Below are positions 14,507 to 18,027 of a stretch of 18,027 nucleotides of DNA, piece by piece. Numbering within the stretch: position 1 is the first letter of the stretch; each line of letters begins with the position of its first letter. This DNA comes from Alphaproteobacteria bacterium UBA2723. GTDB taxonomy: Bacteria > Pseudomonadota > Alphaproteobacteria > RF32 > CAG-239. Location: positions 11,882 to 29,908 of the forward strand of contig DEKL01000100.1 of assembly GCA_002353835.1 (NCBI GenBank), read 5' to 3'. The notes below the pieces were generated by a model, which saw only the letters and a program-made list of their open reading frames with translations, was not told the origin of the DNA and ran no database searches. The translations under genes and the position numbers were made by a program.

Positions 14507-15577
14507 ATGCTCATCTACGTTGATAAGAAAAAAGAACGGCAAAAGAAAATTAAAATTTTCTGCTTTATTGTTGCCGCCATTTTCATCATTATGGCTAATA
14601 TTTTTCATTTCAAAACAGCTCTAAATCTGTCATCTCAGAAACTGACAAACTACCACTCCATAAAATACACGAATAATTGGTTTGAAAACACTCAACCGCT
14701 GTATTTCTTCTCATCAAAAGACAAGAACGGTAAAACTATCATTGTTATTCCTGAAAAATTTAACCGCGAAAATGCAACCACCATTGCTTTTGCATTGACT
14801 AAAATACCGCAAACAAAAATCTCTCTGTTTTTCACTCCTGAAATTGATGAAACTGATAAAATTATCCAAATAGCAAAAGTTTTTCACCCCCAGGTTGAAA
14901 TATCTAAAGATGCCGATATCATTATAACAACAAACCTTAAAGATGCCAGAAAGAGCCTCTTAAAAGAAAAATTGTATCCAACTTTATTACATTACAAATA
15001 TACCGCCAAAGCTCCTGTTAATCCGGATTTAGATAATCTCTTAAACCGTTTCTTTCCACCGCAACCGGAACCCGAAACACACCTAAAAAAAGAATTATCA
15101 TCACTTAAAAAATTTGCGGCAGAAAACGGAAAAATCCTAAAAGATTTAATCTTAAACAACAAAGAACCGGAATTTTCTCAAAAAAATACTCTTTTAGAAA
15201 ACGTCAATTTATGCCTAGTTTCTAAAACAGATACCGCATGTAATCTATCTTCTAGAGATTCATTAGAGAAGAAAATATCCTTACTTCAAAACCAATTACC
15301 GAAAGATGAAGCCCCGAAAAAGTTATTGCTTTTAACCTCAAATGAAGAGCTGGAAACCTTTTTTTCCTTAACATTAGATGATGATGACGGCCTGCTATTC
15401 AGATATGGCAAACTTAAATCTTTTCTTATGCCAAACGAACGACAAACATTAACAAATATGAAAGAAATTTCGGCTAAACTTAAAGCCAAAGCCGGACTTA
15501 ATCCGGAATACACCGCACCTGATATGAAATTTTACAGATTTAAAATTACGGAGGTTGTTTTAGATGAAGAAATATAA
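14507..15577 (+). CDS. Membrane-anchored protein with degenerate AMMECR1-like domain
   Basis: The 356-aa protein has a basic N-terminus and one membrane helix at about 16-36 (IFCFIVAAIFIIMANIF), then a large soluble part that should face the periplasm. Residues 294-348 read DGLLFRYGKLKSFLMPN, then LKAKAGLNPEY, then DMKFYRF. This follows the AMMECR1 C-terminal pattern (dGlil..G...glLLPQ, C.KAGL, lYrF). The stretch before it (about 200-290) can be laid over the rest of that domain, but the hallmark LRGCIG is replaced near TACNLSS (243-249). Residues 50-190 resemble no family I can name; a MEMO-like origin is possible. The gene overlaps the next by 14 bases. Confidence in the gene is high and in the fold moderate. 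Confidence 0.8.
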   Translation: MLIYVDKKKERQKKIKIFCFIVAAIFIIMANIFHFKTALNLSSQKLTNYHSIKYTNNWFENTQPLYFFSSKDKNGKTIIVIPEKFNRENATTIAFALTKIPQTKISLFFTPEIDETDKIIQIAKVFHPQVEISKDADIIITTNLKDARKSLLKEKLYPTLLHYKYTAKAPVNPDLDNLLNRFFPPQPEPETHLKKELSSLKKFAAENGKILKDLILNNKEPEFSQKNTLLENVNLCLVSKTDTACNLSSRDSLEKKISLLQNQLPKDEAPKKLLLLTSNEELETFFSLTLDDDDGLLFRYGKLKSFLMPNERQTLTNMKEISAKLKAKAGLNPEYTAPDMKFYRFKITEVVLDEEI

Positions 15578-17288
15578 CGGTTACGAATTAAACTACACAG
15601 CAGATAAATTTAAAAGGATGGCAACCAAAGAGATGATGGATATCAACCTCTTGTCGGATACATCTGATGCCTATAAAAATCTTCAAGAAGGCGACAAAAA
15701 GGCCTTAAAACACTTGGTTGCCGCCGCCAAAATCTTAAACAACGTTGCTCTACAACAAGATAATGCCTTAAACCTTAAACAAAAAGAAGCATTGGAAAAA
15801 GCTGCCTCTAAAAATGATGAGCATGCACAATGGGCATTAAAAATATTTAACTCTCTTAACGGTGTTGCCGGATTAAACGGCATAGACCGCAAACCGATTA
15901 CCATTTTTAAGGGCTTAAAAACACCTGCCGGTAAAAATTTCTATCCGGCGGATTTAACCGTGAAAGAATTTCATAAAATATTGCTTCAAATGTTTAAGAA
16001 TAACGAGATAGAAGAAATCAAGAAAATTTTGAGCGCTCGCACGATGGTTATCCGTAAAGGTAAAAAACTAAAAGCAATTGATTATACCGAATACTTTAAG
16101 GATGAATTTTCGGATATGGCAAACGAGCTGGAAGTTGCCGCCCATTACTGCACAGATAACCTTTTTAAGGAATTTTTATCATGGCAAGCACAAGCACTGT
16201 TACAAAACAATCAAGATATGGATATGCTTGCAGACAAACATTGGGCCATGTTGCAAGATTCACCTTTGGAATTTACCATAAGCCGCGAAAACTATGATGA
16301 TGAGCTGACATCAACCGTTTTGGAAAATGATGAATTAAATAAACTTATTAAACAACATCAGATTGAAGTTGTTGCCAAAGATATGTTGGGCGCACGTGTC
16401 GGCATTGTTAATAAAAAAGGAACAGAACTTTTGCTTAAATTTAAGGACACCATGCCAAAATTAAGCAGTTTAATGCCTTTTGCCGATAAATATGAGCAAA
16501 CTATCGGCAATAGCAAAAAAGCTAACCAAAATATGGTTGATGTTGATATCGTCAGCCTGACTGGAGATTATGCGCAATGTCGTGGTGGTATTACTCTTGC
16601 CCAAAATTTACCTAACAATGATAAACTGGCTGTTAAAACCGGTGGAGGCAGACGCAATGTTTATCATCGTCAAGTTCGTCTCGGGCATGATCCGAAAAGA
16701 ACAAAAAAGTATCTGGACACATTTTTACATCCGGATTTTCATAAATACTACAATTTGGAAGCTGACCATATTTTTGTTATCGGTCATGAAAACGGTCACA
16801 CTCTAGGTCCGAAAAGCGAATACCAAAACTCCCCCGGCATCTGCAAATCTATTATTGAAGAAAACAAAGCAGATACTGTTTCTATTTCCTTTATGCCGGA
16901 ATACGTAAAACACGGAATTATCACCGAAGAACAACTAAAGCAAGTCTATACCACATGGATTACACGCCGCCTACTTTTAGTTGCAAAACCGATATTCCCT
17001 ACGGAAACGTATAAAATTATTGACCTGATAGAATTTAATGCACTACTTAAAAACAAGGCGATTTATTTTGATGATAAGAAGTTACTCCATATCAACTTTG
17101 ATAAGGTAAGCACAACTGCATATAAACTACTTACCAAAGTTATTGACATTCAACTCAGCAAATCACCGCAAAAAGCACGCCAGTACATTGAAGAAAATAC
17201 CACATGGACAGAATTAAACGAATATATCTCCAAGACCAAGAAAAAATTGGGCTTGAAGAAATATAAAAATATTGTAAGCTATTTCTAA
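15564..17288 (+). CDS. M49-like (dipeptidyl peptidase III-like) zinc metallopeptidase
   Basis: The 574-aa protein has the zinc site of an M49-type peptidase. IGHENGHTLGPK supplies HEXXH (His408, Glu409, His412), and IIEENKADTVS supplies the downstream EExKAD (Glu432/Glu433, Asp437). Classical DPP III has HEXXXH; the five-residue form here is like the shorter bacterial relatives. SLTGDYAQCRGGITLAQNLP (331-350) resembles the M49 core ahead of the zinc site. Such enzymes release dipeptides from peptide N-termini. There is no signal peptide, so it is probably cytoplasmic. GGAGGT lies eight bases before the ATG, inside the end of the preceding gene, so the two genes are coupled. Substrate class is inferred. 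Confidence 0.82.
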   Translation: MKKYNGYELNYTADKFKRMATKEMMDINLLSDTSDAYKNLQEGDKKALKHLVAAAKILNNVALQQDNALNLKQKEALEKAASKNDEHAQWALKIFNSLNGVAGLNGIDRKPITIFKGLKTPAGKNFYPADLTVKEFHKILLQMFKNNEIEEIKKILSARTMVIRKGKKLKAIDYTEYFKDEFSDMANELEVAAHYCTDNLFKEFLSWQAQALLQNNQDMDMLADKHWAMLQDSPLEFTISRENYDDELTSTVLENDELNKLIKQHQIEVVAKDMLGARVGIVNKKGTELLLKFKDTMPKLSSLMPFADKYEQTIGNSKKANQNMVDVDIVSLTGDYAQCRGGITLAQNLPNNDKLAVKTGGGRRNVYHRQVRLGHDPKRTKKYLDTFLHPDFHKYYNLEADHIFVIGHENGHTLGPKSEYQNSPGICKSIIEENKADTVSISFMPEYVKHGIITEEQLKQVYTTWITRRLLLVAKPIFPTETYKIIDLIEFNALLKNKAIYFDDKKLLHINFDKVSTTAYKLLTKVIDIQLSKSPQKARQYIEENTTWTELNEYISKTKKKLGLKKYKNIVSYF

Positions 17289-17310
17289 CAAAAGTATAGG
17301 AGAAACTAAT

Positions 17311-17685
17311 ATGCTCGGACGTTTTATTTATGGACAATGCTCTCTCTCGGAAGCATTCTGGAAATTTTCCTTTTTAGGGTTGGCAATTATCGGCTTTTTA
17401 GCGCGTATCTTAATGACCATGCTCAAGCAAACCATGAATTATGATACCAACTTCTTCAGAGTTGTTATCAATAGTCTGTCTTTTATTCAGATGAACACCG
17501 GTGCTATGGCTATTTTAGCATTTTATGTTGCTTCATTTATTGCTTTAATCATCTATTCAGGCATCTGCATTACTGGTATGTGGAGAACCTACAAGGAATA
17601 CGATAAAAGTAAAACTTTAGCCGTTATCTGCATGATGATTGTATGGGTAATGATATTCTTTGCTGTTAAATATGCAATTTACTGA
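17311..17685 (+). CDS. Small integral membrane protein, unknown function
   Basis: The 124-aa protein has about three membrane helices, near 18-36, 63-88 and 102-122. Between the second and third is a charged loop (MWRTYKEYDKSK). I recognise no family. AGGAG lies 10 bases before the ATG, and the gene starts 22 bases after the M49-like gene on the same strand, so it is probably the last gene of that operon before the bidirectional terminator. Conserved-looking charged and aromatic residues in the loops argue for a real gene. Confidence 0.8.
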   Translation: MLGRFIYGQCSLSEAFWKFSFLGLAIIGFLARILMTMLKQTMNYDTNFFRVVINSLSFIQMNTGAMAILAFYVASFIALIIYSGICITGMWRTYKEYDKSKTLAVICMMIVWVMIFFAVKYAIY

Positions 17686-17707
17686 TTTAACACATTACTG
17701 ATAACAT

Positions 17708-17734
17708 AAAAAGGAGTCATAAGACTCCTTTTTT
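17708..17734. terminator. Bidirectional terminator between membrane gene and gyrB
   Basis: AAAAAGGAGTC (17708-17718) pairs with GACTCCTTTTTT (17723-17734) around ATAA. A- and T-tracts on both sides serve the plus-strand cluster and the convergent gyrB. Confidence 0.9.
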
Positions 17735-17763
17735 ATTGATAATAACAGCGTTTTAGCACATCC

Positions 17764-18027
17764 CTATATATCCAAGTTAACCACATTCAACGCATTAGCT
17801 TGGATAAAGTCTTTACGAGGTTCTACCACATCACCCATCAATGTTGAGAAGACTTCATCAGCCTCTTCCATTTGGTCAATTTTAACCTGCAGGAGTGAAC
17901 GCGCTTCCGGATCAAGCGTTGTTTCCCAAAGCTGTTCCGGATTCATTTCACCCAATCCTTTATACCGTTGCAATGTAATACCCTTCTTTCCGGCGGCCAT
18001 AACAGCATCAACCAACGTTACCGGACC
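17764..18027 (-). CDS. gyrB: DNA gyrase subunit B, C-terminal end (partial)
   Basis: The 87 visible residues are the C-terminus of GyrB, the ATPase subunit of DNA gyrase. [20 protein letters not shown] carries the Toprim-end QRYKGLGEM signature. [10 protein letters not shown] follows, and [16 protein letters not shown] leads to the typical terminal [10 protein letters not shown]. The gene continues off the right edge in frame (GPVT before [10 protein letters not shown]), so it is cut by the window and not truncated. It converges on the plus-strand cluster. Confidence 0.97.
   Translation of the reverse strand, partial: GPVTLVDAVMAAGKKGITLQRYKGLGEMNPEQLWETTLDPEARSLLQVKIDQMEEADEVFSTLMGDVVEPRKDFIQANALNVVNLDI

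Noticed and set aside
1..18027. CRISPR array or tandem repeats
   Set aside because: No series of regularly spaced direct repeats was seen; the only notable direct repeat is the 17-bp pair near the left edge.

Overview
The window is an AT-rich stretch of bacterial chromosome that reads as an alphaproteobacterium, most likely a host-associated or gut lineage with a reduced gene set. The main clues are a dusB/nifR3 gene directly upstream of trkA (an alphaproteobacterial locus), the secE-nusG pair, rpsU with an alphaproteobacterial-type N-terminus, and a gyrB end typical of Proteobacteria. The genus cannot be fixed from sequence alone.

Left edge (1-316): the 3' half of a tRNA-Trp gene (anticodon loop to CCA) has no 5' half, and a good terminator follows it. 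The last 17 bases of the tRNA tail occur again at 300-316, where they encode the end of the neighbouring gene. Between the copies lies a hairpin-rich segment of about 130 nt. The pattern fits the scar of an element that integrated at tRNA-Trp.

Minus-strand operon (304-7184): transcription runs right to left through six tightly packed genes. They encode a two-TM coiled-coil protein, DusB, TrkA, an M29 aminopeptidase, a macrodomain protein and an alpha/beta hydrolase. The ntrBCYX block that classically separates nifR3 from trkA is absent.

Accessory region (7203-9060): tRNA-Thr(GGT), a 122-aa hypothetical ORF that runs into the tRNA and contains long perfect inverted repeats, a 56-aa small gene with a good ribosome binding site, an unrelated coding-like remnant, and an MFS transporter cut off after its first half. 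This is the most eroded part of the window.

Housekeeping region (9213-13845): a YgjV-like membrane protein and a DEDDh exonuclease (likely co-transcribed), then secE-nusG with its own promoter and a bidirectional terminator, a convergent HD-domain gene, rpsU, and serS divergent from rpsU. The usual rplKAJL genes do not follow nusG.

Right-hand plus-strand cluster (12553-17685): serS is followed by an HD hydrolase, a membrane-anchored protein with a degenerate AMMECR1-like C-terminal domain, an M49-like (dipeptidyl peptidase III-like) zinc peptidase that overlaps it, and a small membrane protein. A bidirectional terminator separates this cluster from the 3' end of gyrB, which enters from the right on the minus strand. 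The AMMECR1-like plus M49-like pair is the most interesting candidate functional unit. I saw no complete transposase, integrase, CRISPR array or rRNA gene.
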